Part shown: piece by piece, positions 10,463 through 21,239 of the stretch | Numbering within the stretch: position 1 is the first letter of the stretch | Layout of the letters: each line of letters starts with the position of its first letter | Notes under the pieces: generated by a model | The model's input: the letters and a program-made list of their open reading frames with translations, nothing else | Told to the model about the DNA's origin: nothing | Database searches by the model: none | Assembly: GCF_018320785.1 (NCBI RefSeq) | Contig: NC_054885.1 | Location: forward strand, 4,352,921-4,416,920 | DNA from: Cheilinus undulatus | Taxonomy: Eukaryota; Chordata; Actinopteri; Labriformes; Labridae | Reading direction: 5' to 3' | Length of the DNA: 64,000 nucleotides | Program-made: the position numbers and the translations under genes

Positions 10463-11338
10463 CAGGGGTGTCAAACTCAATCACAGCAGGGGCCTAAATC
10501 TGAATTTAGGTCTAAACTGAGGGTCAAGATTTAACTGAAAACTGTCAACCGAGTTTTCACAGGTAATGATTTTTTGGAGAAATTAAACGGTGATGATAAA
10601 AGATTAAGTATTCTTAAAAAAAAAAAAAAAAGTCAAAATGATTAAATATCACAGCATCAATGTTACTGTGTGTCCATGTCAAATAAATGCTAAATAAAAA
10701 AGTCAATAAATGATTTTAAAGGCTCAAAATACAATATTAAAAGTCAAAGTAAGGTTTTAAAATGTAAATATATGAGATTAAATACAAAATCAAGAGTTTA
10801 AAAAGTCAAAATAGAAGATAAAATTCAAAATTGTGACTCTAAAAGGTCAAAATATGAGATAAAATTCTAGATCAGGTGTTTAAAAAGTAAAAACATGGGA
10901 TTAAGAGTGAAATTTAGGAGTTTAAAAGGTCAAGATTTGATTTAAAATTGAAAAGTTTTGAATCTAAAAAGTCACAATATGAGGAAAAGGTCAAAATTAT
11001 GAATTTAAAAGGTCAAAATATGAAATAAAAATTCAAAATCATAAGTTTCAGTCATAATCTTGTGATGCAAAATGAAAATACGAAATGAAAACACAAATTA
11101 ATTTCTTTCTCTCATTCCTGACTTTCATTAACTTATTTCTACCCTCTTCTTTTTCAGATTTTTATAACTTAACAAGGATTTTTTTTATCTTCAAGGTCAA
11201 ATTTACATTTTTATATCTGCAGAAATCTGCAGACCTCATAGCAGCAGGCCAATTCAAATTAAGATATGATCTTGCTGGCCTGGTAAAACTGCACAGTGGG
11301 CCACATTTGGCCCCCGGGTCTTGAGTTTTACACTTGTG
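10463..11338 (+). mobile_element. hAT-like non-autonomous element with internal 41-bp array
   Basis: It starts CAGGGGTGTCAAACTCAA and ends TTGAGTTTTACACTTGTG, which are imperfect inverted repeats of the hAT type. The flanks GTTCAAGT (10455-10462) and GTTTAAGT (11339-11346) are an 8-bp target duplication with one difference. Inside, from about 10700 to 11050, lies a degenerate tandem repeat of about 41 bp built on TAAAAGGTCAAAATATGAGA, roughly eight copies. No transposase is seen. It lies in txn2 intron 3. Confidence 0.82.
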
Positions 11339-11349
11339 GTTTAAGTGTT

Positions 11350-12448
11350 TTCTTATCTCATCGTTCTGCAACAGCATCGAAACTGGTTCATCAACCCAAC
11401 TAAAACTGGACCGTCTCCAAATAGCCAAAAAAAAAAACAAACTCTAGCTCTACTTCTCCTCTCTCCTCTGGTTAGGATGAACAGCTACTCCGTCATGCAT
11501 ATTACCTTTGTGTTTCCATCATACATGCAGCAATAAAGTCTGACAGCTGCTTTGTTTGCACACTTGATTATGTGGTACCAGTTTGATCTCTCTATTTAAA
11601 GACGCGCTGCTATTATGCTGTCAAACAGAGCTCAGGAGCCAGAGAGGTCACAGGTAAAAGTCCCAGTGATGATGTACTGATATAGGACTGCTTGGTCGAC
11701 CACAGACAGGAGGACAGTTCCAGTATATTTCCAGTATATTTTCAGCATTATAAACCTCTGAATGCACAAATGAGGCAATTTGGCCAGATCGTAATGCTTT
11801 CACAGTGGAGATTCCACACCCACCAGATTTTGCAGATGGAAAACAAACATGGAGGACAACTGAAATCCTGTGCCAGCTGTCCTGGCTGGAAGATATAGTT
11901 GTGTTTTTGTTTGTAAATGTACCTAACACTACCCAGTCTACTCTCTCATTGTTTTTTTTATGGGTGTTATGTAATAATCATATTTACAATTCCAGTTCAG
12001 GGAGATTTGAACTTGGTAGGAAGCAGTAAAATAATCATGCTGACACCACATATTTAGGGACTGGTTGGTTGCAACAAGCTCATAACCAGGTCACACCCCC
12101 GCAGTTGTTATGGGAGGAAAATCTGGCCCAAAACCAGGCTTAGAGTCGTCTCTTGTGAAGCCAGTCATAGATATGGTTCCAGTAAAAATCAAATATTGAA
12201 ACCTAACAGACAACCTCGCATTATGGTGGATCATGGTGCAGCCAGCGGTGCACGTCTAACAGTTTGACTAGAGAGGGCCTCACCACAGTACCAGAGTCAC
12301 GCCAAGCAATGGCCCACGCATATCTGTGCACCTGCAACTATGTGCATGTTTGACTTTTGCAAAAATGTCCTGACATCATTAACAGTTCTTTCATCGCTTT
12401 CAAAGACTCTGCAATCACATGATATGGAACTGCTGGTGGATAAGACAC
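11350..12448 (+). other. txn2: Part of txn2 intron 3, no gene seen
   Basis: No convincing exon, RNA gene or terminal-repeat pair was found here. Short ORFs on both strands lack domains. A short block near 12170-12210 (GTTCCAGTAAAAATCAAATAT) resembles the repeat end at 45770. Confidence 0.5.
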
Positions 12449-12452
12449 TTAA

Positions 12453-13100
12453 GGCCTTTGCGCACTGAGTCAGTTTTTTCTTCAGAATTTTTGCACATTA
12501 AAAAATAAAATTGAGCTCATATTGTTCCAATCATGTTTGCACACTGACATCATAATTTTTCCAGAACAGGCTTGATTTTATGCAAAATTTTGCGTCAGTC
12601 AAAGTCATTTAAATGGGTGACTGATGATTCAAAACAGTACCTGCTGCTTCCTCTTCACTTGCTCACTCCCACCTGACCCTCCCATCTCTCTCTCTCATTC
12701 TCACACTAAAACCTCACTTCAAACACCGTACTTTGCCGGTGTATAATGTGGATATAAGCCATGGAAAAATAACAGATCAATGCAGAAGTTGCAGTCTACT
12801 AGTCATAACAGAGACTGAATTAAAAAGTTGCTCTCTATCTCCAACTTGTCTCAGCGCTATGACGCATGAGCGTGTGCTAAATGAAGCTCTCTGACAGGAT
12901 GGATCCAGTGGGATTTTAGAGGAGTGATGGAGACAGAGGCTTGCAGTACGAAACAATGTGGCACAATCTACGATTTTTCAGAGTGAAGGCAAATAAAAAT
13001 GCATCAGACTCAGTGTGCAATGCCTGAGTACGTGACCTTTTTTTCGGATTAGGGTCTGAAAAAACGCATCCGAAAATAACAGACCCAGTGTGTAAAGACC
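12453..13100. mobile_element. TIR element flanked by TTAA
   Basis: It starts GGCCTTTGCGCACTGAGTCAG; read in reverse the right end is GGTCTTTACACACTGGGTCTG. The inverted repeats are about 20 bp with a few differences. TTAA lies directly outside both ends (12449-12452 and 13101-13104). A TTAA duplication suggests piggyBac-type insertion, while the GGSC-type end and a TAA core would also fit PIF/Harbinger. No coding capacity was seen. It lies in txn2 intron 3. Confidence 0.65.
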
Positions 13101-13255
13101 TTAACTCCTGAGGAATGCATTACAAATGCCAGCTCGTTACACAGCAGCCTCATCATGTAATTGAAGCAATACCTGGGGTACGGTATTATCTCCATTCCTA
13201 GTCCACACCTGCAGGGCAAAGTAAGGGGAGGATGTGCTGTCAGCATGGCCTAGGG

Positions 13256-13806
13256 CAGTTTGCATAAAGCACTATGTACAAAACTGGCATTTTAGGTCGT
13301 TTTTGTAACTTTTACCTGCATTTAAGCACAAATATCACTTAATAAGCATGCTTTGATTTTAATTTGATATTATTTTAACAAGATTTTTTAAAATAATAGA
13401 TACAATTTATGATTTAAATCAGTGGTTCTCAACTGGTGGGTCGGGAACCAAAAGTGGGTCGCAAAGCCCTTTTCAGTGGGTCGCGGATATGTGCCTGGGA
13501 AAAAAATTGTTTATGAGACTCTATTAATCATGCATGTTTGTTTTATTTCCTTTTATAGTTGCAACTTTTGTAGTCTTACTCCCAAGCTCTACTATTACTA
13601 TATCTACATGATTGACCAAAAAATTCCCAAAATTTTGGGTCGCAATTCTCCTTGAGGAGTTGATGGTGGGTCCCTTGACTCAACCAGTTGAGAACCACTG
13701 ATTTTAATCATATGAATTTTTGAGTTTTATGAAAAGCATTCCGCAAACCCCCTTCACTGTGTCACGACCCGCCTGGGGGTCCCAACCCCCACTTTGGGAA
13801 CCACAG
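13256..13806 (-). mobile_element. Older hAT-like element, interrupted by a second hAT
   Basis: The flanks GCCTAGGG at 13248-13255 and GCCTAGGG at 13807-13814 are a perfect 8-bp duplication. The interior matches, in reverse, the element at 14014-14353 (for example CATAAAGCA, TACAAAACTGGCATTTTAGG, TTTAAGCACAAATATCACTTA, GATACAATTTATGATTTAAAT). The right end ACTTTGGGAACCACAG corresponds to that element's left end. About 100 bp next to the left terminus are missing relative to the other copy. A 281-bp element sits inside it at 13420-13700. Confidence 0.8.
13420..13700 (+). mobile_element. Nested 281-bp hAT (Charlie-type) element
   Basis: It starts CAGTGGTTCTCAACTGGTGG and ends CCAGTTGAGAACCACTG, which are near-perfect inverted repeats. 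The 8-bp flanks are ATTTAAAT (13412-13419) and ATTTTAAT (13701-13708). The uninterrupted target GATTTAAATCATA is preserved in the sister element near 14091-14104 on the opposite strand, which confirms the insertion and the 8-bp duplication. The termini are those of Charlie-like hAT elements. Confidence 0.9.
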
Positions 13807-14013
13807 GCCTAGGGTACGATCCAGCAGGGTAGTTAAGGTTGCCACAAGCCTCTGTTTAATGCTCGGTGGTCTCTGGGCGTATTAGCAGCTGTGAAGCCTG
13901 GACTAAAGAGATGCCGTCGAGCTTGACCTTGGTTGGCATTGAGACTGGCTGCTGCCCCCTCCAGCTCTAGGTTGTGGCACATAGAGCCCCTTGATGAATC
14001 CCTAGTGCCCTAT

Positions 14014-14353
14014 CAGTGATTCCCAAAGTGGGGGTAGGGACCCTCGGGGGGGTCGCGGGATATTTTTCATAAAGCAAAGAGAAAATTCATATGATTTAAA
14101 TCATAAATTGTATCTATTATTTTAAAAAATATTAAGATAAGTTCAAATTAAAATCTAAGCATGGTTATTAAGTGATATTTGTGCTTAAATGAAGGGAAAA
14201 GTTACAAAAGTTACAAAACGACCTAAAATGCCAGTTTTGTACATAATGCTTTATGCAGAATTTTGTGCTTATCCCCCTCAAAGGGAAGATGGGGGTCCCT
14301 GATTGACGCTACTTTTGCAGGGGGTCACAGACTGAAAAGTCTGGGAACCCCTG
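14014..14353 (+). mobile_element. hAT-like element, intact sister of 13256-13806
   Basis: It starts CAGTGATTCCCAAAGTGGGG and ends AGTCTGGGAACCCCTG, an inverted-repeat pair. The 340-bp interior is the uninterrupted version of the neighbouring element in the opposite orientation. The target duplication is decayed: only CCCTA is shared by the flanks. Confidence 0.8.
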
Positions 14354-14658
14354 CCCTAGAGGCCTAAAACTGAAACACTCCATGAGGACAAAAGATCACA
14401 TTTATTTACTAAAATCAAGATAAAACACTTATCAAATATGTAAACGAAGGTCTTTGTGTAAGAGTTCCCAAACTTGCCGGATTGTTTTTTTAATTTGATG
14501 TTTATTTTTTGCAGCAGCAAATTGCTTTTTCAGTAGGGGTCTTTGGGGGGTGGGTCAGCTTTTATTAGATACAAGTACGGTAAAAAGGTCGGGAATCCCA
14601 GCTGTATTGAAACCTGCTGTTGCTCCAGTAAAATTTAACCGGTATCTTCTCCTTCCAG

Positions 14659-14775
14659 GTTTCTGCTGTTCCCACGGTAATCGCCATGAGAGGGGGAGAC
14701 GTCGTCGCTCAGTTTGTGGGGATCAAAGATGATGATGAGCTGGACTCTTTTGTCAGCAAGATCATTGGACAATAA
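14659..14775 (+). CDS. txn2: Txn2 coding exon 3, C-terminus
   Basis: This exon encodes residues 135-172 and the TAA stop (14773-14775). It starts directly after the acceptor CCTTCCAG with [10 protein letters not shown]; Pro139 is the conserved cis-proline facing the active site. It then gives [18 protein letters not shown], the last strand and helix of the thioredoxin fold. The reading phase matches exon 2 exactly (G134|V135). Domain and length are complete, with no frameshift. Confidence 0.97.
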   Translation, partial: VSAVPTVIAMRGGDVVAQFVGIKDDDELDSFVSKIIGQ

Positions 14776-15225
14776 ACCAGCCGCCCCCGCTCCGCTCTGC
14801 CGTTCACCACCGTCGTGGTGCTGTTTTCTATGATTCCAGCACGGTCGGCTTCTCATAGCCGCCATCTTCGAGCCTGTTTAGCAACATCCTGCAAATAAAC
14901 AAACCCAGCTGGCAAACTGTCAAACGCTCACACCCATCACAAGACACGCCGCTTCTGCCACTCGTCTCCTTCTGTCTCTTTGTTTTTTTGTGATGGGTGT
15001 GAGCCTCCTGTAATGTTTTAGCTCGCGTCATGCTCTGCAGCGTTAAATTTCTTTTTTTATAACGTGACAGCTCTCTTCTTTCTACTAGAGCAGCTACAGT
15101 TTGCTGTAAAAAGTCTGTAGAGTGGAAAACAAACAACTGTACTGCACCTTTACTGTGTAACATGAGGGAGAACCGGTTCTAGTTTTAGCTGTGGAGAGGA
15201 TCTAAAATAAAAGCTGACGATACTG
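14776..15225 (+). other. txn2: txn2 3' UTR with polyadenylation signals
   Basis: AATAAA occurs at 14894-14899, 15206-15211 and 15502-15507. The second, about 430 bases past the stop, is a plausible main site, and the third would give a longer UTR of about 750 bases. The UTR contains a perfect 17-bp inverted repeat (14926-14942 / 14988-15004). Which site is used cannot be read from sequence alone. Confidence 0.6.
14926..15004 (+). other. Perfect 17-bp hairpin in txn2 3' UTR
   Basis: GCTCACACCCATCACAA at 14926-14942 is exactly complementary to TTGTGATGGGTGTGAGC at 14988-15004, with a 45-base spacer. In RNA this is a 17-bp stem, extendable by a G-U and an A-U pair on the loop side. The spacer is pyrimidine-rich. 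Confidence 0.85.
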
Positions 15226-15833
15226 AATGAGGTCTGTGACAGTGTTAACCTGTAGTTCCTGCTTCTGCCCACTAGATGGTGGCATTTCTCTAACATCGCA
15301 GAGTCTCACGTGGTCAGTTTTACACCATTATGCCTACAAGTGCTAGAGAGGAAGTCGTGTTTGTGTATTTCTGAGTGAGTTTGAGTGTCTGGGTCCTGAC
15401 TGTGAAGCTTCAGTCGAGCAGGAATTACAGATCTGAGTTTAAAGTAGTTTATTATTACAGAGATAAGAAACTCTATGTACCGAAACATGACCAAGTGAAG
15501 TAATAAAGGATTTAAACATGGGCCCTGTTTGGATGTTTTTGTCTGAGGTTAAGAAACAGACCGGGGTTCATAGTTTTATTGTCCCTAATGACAGTTGTGT
15601 AATATTAAAGTTATGTGCTCTCCCTGTGATTGTGGTTTCTCCAGCGATGGGAGGATGCAGGAATGAGCTGCTGGTGGGGCTCAAGTCTGCAGTTTTTCTC
15701 ACCAGGGAAATTAAGGGATGTTTTCACAGAGTATGAACCCGCTTTTTAATCTTGAGCTTGAAGTAGCTCTCAATAACTCCTGCTTTTATTATCAGTTCAT
15801 GTCCATCATCTCTCTGTCTTCTATCTTAACGTG

Positions 15834-16531
15834 TAGAGTGCCTATAAAAAGAAGTATTAACCCCCTCAGATTTTTTACGCTTTGTCAATGTAATTTGGCA
15901 TTTTTGCCCCAAAAATCTTGTTGTAAAAAGGCACCCAAGTCTGGAAGGTCCAGACTGATTAATCAGTACTCCTGGCTACCATTACACTATGAAAACAAAA
16001 GAACACTCCAAGCAAGTCAGAGAAAAGGTTATAGAAAAGTTTAAGTCAGGGGATGATATGAGAACATTTCCAAGGCTCCTAACATCCCCCTGGACCAGAG
16101 TTCACCAAAAGGCATGTGGGAAACTTCATGGTCAAGAGGAAGAAAGTTCTTTGGTCTGATGAGACCAAAATGGCCATCAGACAAGACGCCAAACACTGCA
16201 CATCACCACAGACAGACCATCCCCACTGTGAAGCACGGTGGTGGCAGCATCATGCTGTGGGGATTCTTCTCAGCAGCTGGGTCTGGAGGGCTTGTAAAGG
16301 CTTTTGCTTGAGATCTATCCAAACAGCCAAAGGTAATTCTACTAAATACTGACTTGAAAGGGGTTAATGTTTATGGTGTCACTTATTTTACAGTACAGTA
16401 GAAATCTTTGACAATAAAGACGTTTTTGTAAAAGTGTTTTGTCAAAAAAGCCAAATTATATTGACCATGATTGATTTATAACATCAATAAAAGGGTAAAA
16501 TGTCGAAGGGGGTGAACCCTACTAACGCTAC
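15834..16531 (+). pseudogene. Deleted Tc1-like transposon relic
   Basis: The left end is TAGAGTGCCTATAAAAAGAAG with ATTAACCCCCT following; the right region is GTCGAAGGGGGTGAACCC, the Tc1 inverted-repeat pattern. Inside are pieces of a fish Tc1-like transposase: AAGCAAGTCAGAGAAAAGG (HTH region) and, at 16114-16311, a frame reading [20 protein letters not shown], the conserved catalytic-domain segment. The frame is broken by large deletions and stops, so the copy is dead. It lies just downstream of txn2. Confidence 0.8.
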
Positions 16532-16539
16532 TTTCCATA

Positions 16540-16970
16540 GAAACTGTTTGGTTGTTTGTTTTCATCCCTCATCTCTGTCTTCTGTCTGAACGTGCCGGTG
16601 TTACTCATGCTGTCATCATCTCTAATACCCACACATCCACCTCTACTTATCACCTTTTATAGCCTTCCTTCAAACCGTCATCCCTCAAAATCATCGTCTG
16701 CCCTCTCTTCTGTCTTTAATCTTTATTTATGACTTCGGGGATTTTGCACCTGAGCAAACATCGTCTCCTGAAAAACCTTTTTCTTCTTTATCAGAGTCAA
16801 CAGAGGCTGACTCAGTCAGACTCAGAGCTCAGCTGTTATAATGATGATAGTTTAGCTTTAAAGAGGCGAGCTTACCTGCTGGGATCACATTCACCTGCAT
16901 CTGAAAACCCCTGAATACTGGGATTTTTGCTGCAATGCACTGTCTTAAGTAGACGCTTTTGCTGAAGACC
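16540..16970. other. Intergenic, nothing recognised
   Basis: Between the Tc1 relic and the next repeat I see no gene. A 61-codon ORF at 16729 has no supporting feature. Confidence 0.5.
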
Positions 16971-16976
16971 TACAGT

Positions 16977-18545
16977 CAAGGCCGCCCATGAGGAGGGATA
17001 AGAGGAGAGCTTTATGGGGCCCATGGAGGTCAGCAAAATCAAGGTCCATGTTAGAGTTTAGCTGTGAAAACCATATTAAATCAGAACCTGAACAATAATC
17101 ACTCTAATTATCAAAGCAACAAAAAATGAATTTAATGTATTAGTGTGGTAGTAAAATGTAGCATTTTCAAAATGTAAACTCATTTTCTTGACACAGGATT
17201 ACCTTTTTTATGAATGTTAAAAATGTGGATAGACACATTGAACTAACCAATTTGGAAAGTCAGACTTCATAGCAAAGCCATGACGTGCACAAATGTAAGG
17301 ATACCAGATACTGAGTAACTTTAAGGTAAAAAAGGCAAAAAATTGGTTGAAAGTGGCATAAATTGCCAAAAAACGTGGTGAAAGAGTGGCAAAAATGGGT
17401 CTGAAGTGGCAAAATTGATCTCAAAGTGGAAAAAAGTGGTTAAATAAAAGGGGGGGGGGCAAAAACTGGCAGATGGAAGTGGTGAAAAGTGGTTCATGAG
17501 TGTCAGAAATTGGTTTAAAAAGGCAAAAAAAAAGATAAATAGCAAATCTGTGTTACAAAAGGAAAGAAGTGGCAACAATGGATGGTAAAAATGATAAAAG
17601 CTGTTAGAAAATGGTTAAAAAAAGTTAAAAATGGTGAAAATAGGTGATGAAAATGATGAAAAGCAGTTAAAAAAAATTGGCAAAATGGGTTTGAAGAGGA
17701 AAAAATCGGCTAATAAAGGCAAAACTTGGTTCAAAGTGGTAAAAAATAGATTGTTGGAAAAATAGGCGGTAAAAAATGGTGATGAAACTTGGCAAAAATT
17801 GGTTGGAAGTGACAAAAATGAGTTGATAATGGCAAAAATAAGTCCTGAAAGTGGTTGAAGAATGGCTAAAAGATTTTTAGAGAGGCAAAAATAGGAATTT
17901 CAACTAATCTGGGTTAATAAAGAAAAAAAGCTGTAAAATATGCCGCTTTTAAAATGGTGAAAAGAGGTTTAAAGGTGGAAAAATGTGTTAACAGTGGCAA
18001 AAATAATTTTAAAAAGGCAAAATTTGGCTGAAAGAGGCAAAAGATTAACTTAAAGTTGCAAAAATCTGCGATTAAAATGGTGAAAAGTGATCAAAAGTGG
18101 CAAAAGGATTAGGAAATAAGTGCTGAAAAGTGGTTTAATAGCAGCAAAAATTGATTTAAAGTGGCACCAAAGGGGTAAACAGCAAATATGGATTAAAAAA
18201 GGAAAAAAATGGCAAAAATGGGCTGTGAAAATGGTGAAACACAGTTATAAGAAGCAAAAATGGGCAAAAATGGCCAGCTTAAGCAGGGAAAAGGGAGCTA
18301 AAGTAGCAAAAATTGGTTTAAGTGGCAAAAATCGGTTAAAAGTGGCAAAACTGGGTGGCAAAAGTTGAGAAAAGGCTTCAAAAGTAGCAAAAATTGAAAC
18401 TGTGATGAAATAGAGTTAAAAAGTGTCACAAAAAATTTTAATAACAGAACCCAGCAATAGCTCGACACATTTTTCAGCCCCGAACATGAAGTATCCATTA
18501 GCCATTAGCCACCAATGCTAATGATCTAACACATGCATTGATACT
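16977..18545 (+). mobile_element. Array-bearing interspersed repeat, copy B
   Basis: It starts CAAGGCCGCCCATGAGGAGG, the same terminus as found at 30925 and, reversed, near 31941. After about 330 bp of family sequence (including AAAGTCAGACTTCATAGC) it runs into about 1.1 kb of degenerate GGCAAAAATGG/AAAAGTGG microrepeat (17325-18420), then the right-flank block CAGAACCCAGCAATAGC and TAGCCACCAATGCTAATG. Flanks match copies A and C. ORFs within it are repeat-derived. It is probably a non-autonomous DNA transposon whose centre has been expanded by the array. Confidence 0.72.
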
Positions 18546-18549
18546 ATCA

Positions 18550-19320
18550 ACGGGGGCCTGTTCTCCTGCTTTTTAAAACTGAACCCTACTCTACTGAAAG
18601 GTGTGTTTTTATGCTCCATGTGTCTGTGCCGACTCTTACAGAGTATAGTAGAGTAGGATGAAGGTACTCTGGTGTCATCGTCCTTAAACACCTGTGTGAA
18701 TCGGGTTAAATGAGGCTGACAGAGACACAGTAGAGCACCTGTAGTCAGATCCTCCCTGCAGCCATCATGTCATCATCCCATCTTCTCCCACGACTCCATA
18801 AACCGACAAACATTCCCACCCCTGCCTGCCGTCCCATCCCGGCATGTCATTAGAGAGCCCACGGCTGACAGAGCCGGGGCCCGGAGCCTCCACACTGCTT
18901 ATTAAATAGGCATCATGTGACGTCTTCCATCTGCACTTTAAATGCTCCTGGCTCAGATTAGATCATCTCAGACGGGCTGTGGGGTTGGATTCATGCAGGA
19001 GCACCCACAGTAGGAGGCCCGGGGTTTTTCTCCCTCGGTGAGGGGAATTCCACTGACATTACACATGTAGGTGTGAGTGAAAGACGGTGATCCAGACCGT
19101 TCATGCCAGTTCCATTGTTATGTGGAGGATGAAAGACATTCCTGCATTGTTCTGAAATGTCTGGGACTTTTCACAATTTAACACAATAGGAAGAGTCAGA
19201 GAAACACTTCCTCATTCCATGCATCGAAAACAAGGATGTAGAGAGTGCATACGTTCCTGAAATTATAGAAATGTGTCCTGTATTAGAAAACAAAACAGTT
19301 GGAGAACATGTAAGGTAGAG
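18550..19320. other. Spacer between opposed repeat copies, no gene seen
   Basis: About 770 bp of higher-complexity DNA separating copies B and C of the array-bearing repeat. I see no exon or RNA gene in it. Confidence 0.5.
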
Positions 19321-19324
19321 GAAG

Positions 19325-21215
19325 GGGGCACAGCGGCCTCCAGAATTCTCAGATGGAGGAAGTTTGGCACAACCAGGACTTCTGGGCGCTGCTCATGGGC
19401 CCCCCACAGGTGTGATTTATGTGTTGGATCAGTAGCATTGGTGCTAGCATCCTGGCTAACAGTCACCTCATTTTGGAGCTGAAAGTGTCTGAGGCTATTA
19501 CTGGGTTCTGATGTTTTATGTATTCACACCACTTTTTAACCCTTTTCATCGCTGTATCCACCCAATGTGCAACATTTGTCTCCACATTATTTTGCCCGTT
19601 CTTAACCCACATTTGCTGTTTTATCCCATTGCTGCCTCGCTGCCACTTTCAACCTTTTTTCATATCATTTTTAACTCTTTTCCACATTATTACCTCCCAT
19701 TTTTGCTACTTTTTTCCTTTCTTAGGCCATGTTTACTGCTTATCCTTTAATTCCACTTTTAGCTGGTTTTTGCCACTCTTTAACTACCTTTCATCAGTTA
19801 TTTCTACCAATTTCTGCCACTTTGAACCCACTTCTGACACTTACAACCTCTTTTGCCATTTTTAAATTGCTTTTCCCCATTTTAAATGCTCATTTTTACC
19901 ACTTTCAGCTAAATTTTGGCACTTTAAGCTAAAACTGGCCACTTCAGACACATTTTTGCTACTCGTTCAAAACTTTTCCCCACTTATTTCTGTCATTTTG
20001 TGCCACTTTCAGCCTCTTTTCACAAGCTTTTATCATCTATTTTGCCATTTTAAGCCAGTTTTTACAACTTTCATCCCCTTTTTGACACTCTGTACCTTCT
20101 TTTCACTGTTTATACCGTCTTTTTTGTGTTACTTTTATCTTTTCTTAGCCCATGTTTACTGCTAATCCTTTTTGGGAACTTTTAACCAATTTATTACCAC
20201 TCTTTAACTACCCTTAATCACTTATTTCCACCAATTTTTCCCACACTAACCCATGTTTGCAGCTTATGACTCATTTTTGCCACTTTTTAACTATTCTTCA
20301 TCCTATTAACTGCTGCCTTTTGCTGCTTTCTGCAATTTTTTCCACTTTGAGATATTTGCCACTTTAGACCCATTGTTGCCACTCTTTCACCATTTTACCC
20401 AACTTCTTTCTGTCATTTTGTGCCACTTTTAACCCAGTGTTGCCACTTTTTAACTGTTTTTCAAAGATTTTTACAACCTATTTTACCACTTTAAGACAAT
20501 TCTTACTTCTTTCAACCATTTTTACCACTTTTTAACTTCTTTCACCATTTTTACCACCCATTTTCTCCAGGTTTTTAAACTTCTTTTTACCATTTTTACC
20601 ACCCATTTTTGCCACTTTTTTTTAATACTCCTTTTCACTATTTTTACCACTCATTTTTGCCACTTTTTTTATACTTCTTTTCACCATTTTTACCACCCAT
20701 TTTTGCCACTTTTTTCTCTTCTTAACCCACATTTGCTGCTAATCCTTTTTAGCCACTTTTAACTACCTTTCATCACTTTTTTCCATCATTTTTTTGCCAC
20801 TAATACCCATGTTTGTCACTTTAAACCCACTTCCGCTAGTTTTTAACTGCTTTTTACAACCTATTTATCATTTTTAAGACATTTCCTACCATTTTCAACC
20901 CTTTTTGTCACCTTCCACCCATTTTTGCCGCATTTTAACTCGTTTAATTCACATTTGTACCACTTTTTCCTTTTTTTCACCCATTTTTGCAGCTTATTCC
21001 TTTTCTTGCCACTTTTACCATTTTTACAGCCCTTATTTCCACAAATTTATGCCAATTATAAACCATTTTTGCCACTTTTTAACTGCTTTTCACCATTTTA
21101 ACTGCCCATTTTTAAAACTGTATTCTCTGGTATCCTGGCGTTTGTGCAGCTCATGGTTCAGCTATGATGTCTGACTTTACTTTCCAAATGGGGTAGTTCA
21201 GTGTGTCCTTCCACA
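19325..21215 (-). mobile_element. Array-bearing interspersed repeat, copy C (inverted)
   Basis: Read on the minus strand it has the same layout as copy B: GTAAAGTCAGACATCATAGC, GGATACCAG, then about 1.5 kb of array (plus strand TTTTTGCCACTTTTAACC words, 19530-21110), then CATCAGAACCCAGTAATAGCC, CAGCTCCAAAATGAGG and GCTAGCACCAATGCT. The end continues farther than in B, to GGAGGCCGCTGTGCCCCC. Several near-identical sub-blocks (CACCATTTTTACCACCCATT) recur at 20530-20710. No coding potential. Confidence 0.72.
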
Positions 21216-21239
21216 TTGTTAACATTACCAAAAAAATGT

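Noticed and set aside
14776..15225. Selenocysteine insertion element in the txn2 3' UTR
   Set aside because: Txn2 has Cys, not Sec, at its active site and ends at TAA. The hairpin lacks the AUGA/GA core arrangement of a SECIS.
16114..16352. Functional transposase gene
   Set aside because: Only a short catalytic-domain fragment in broken frames remains between deleted Tc1 ends.
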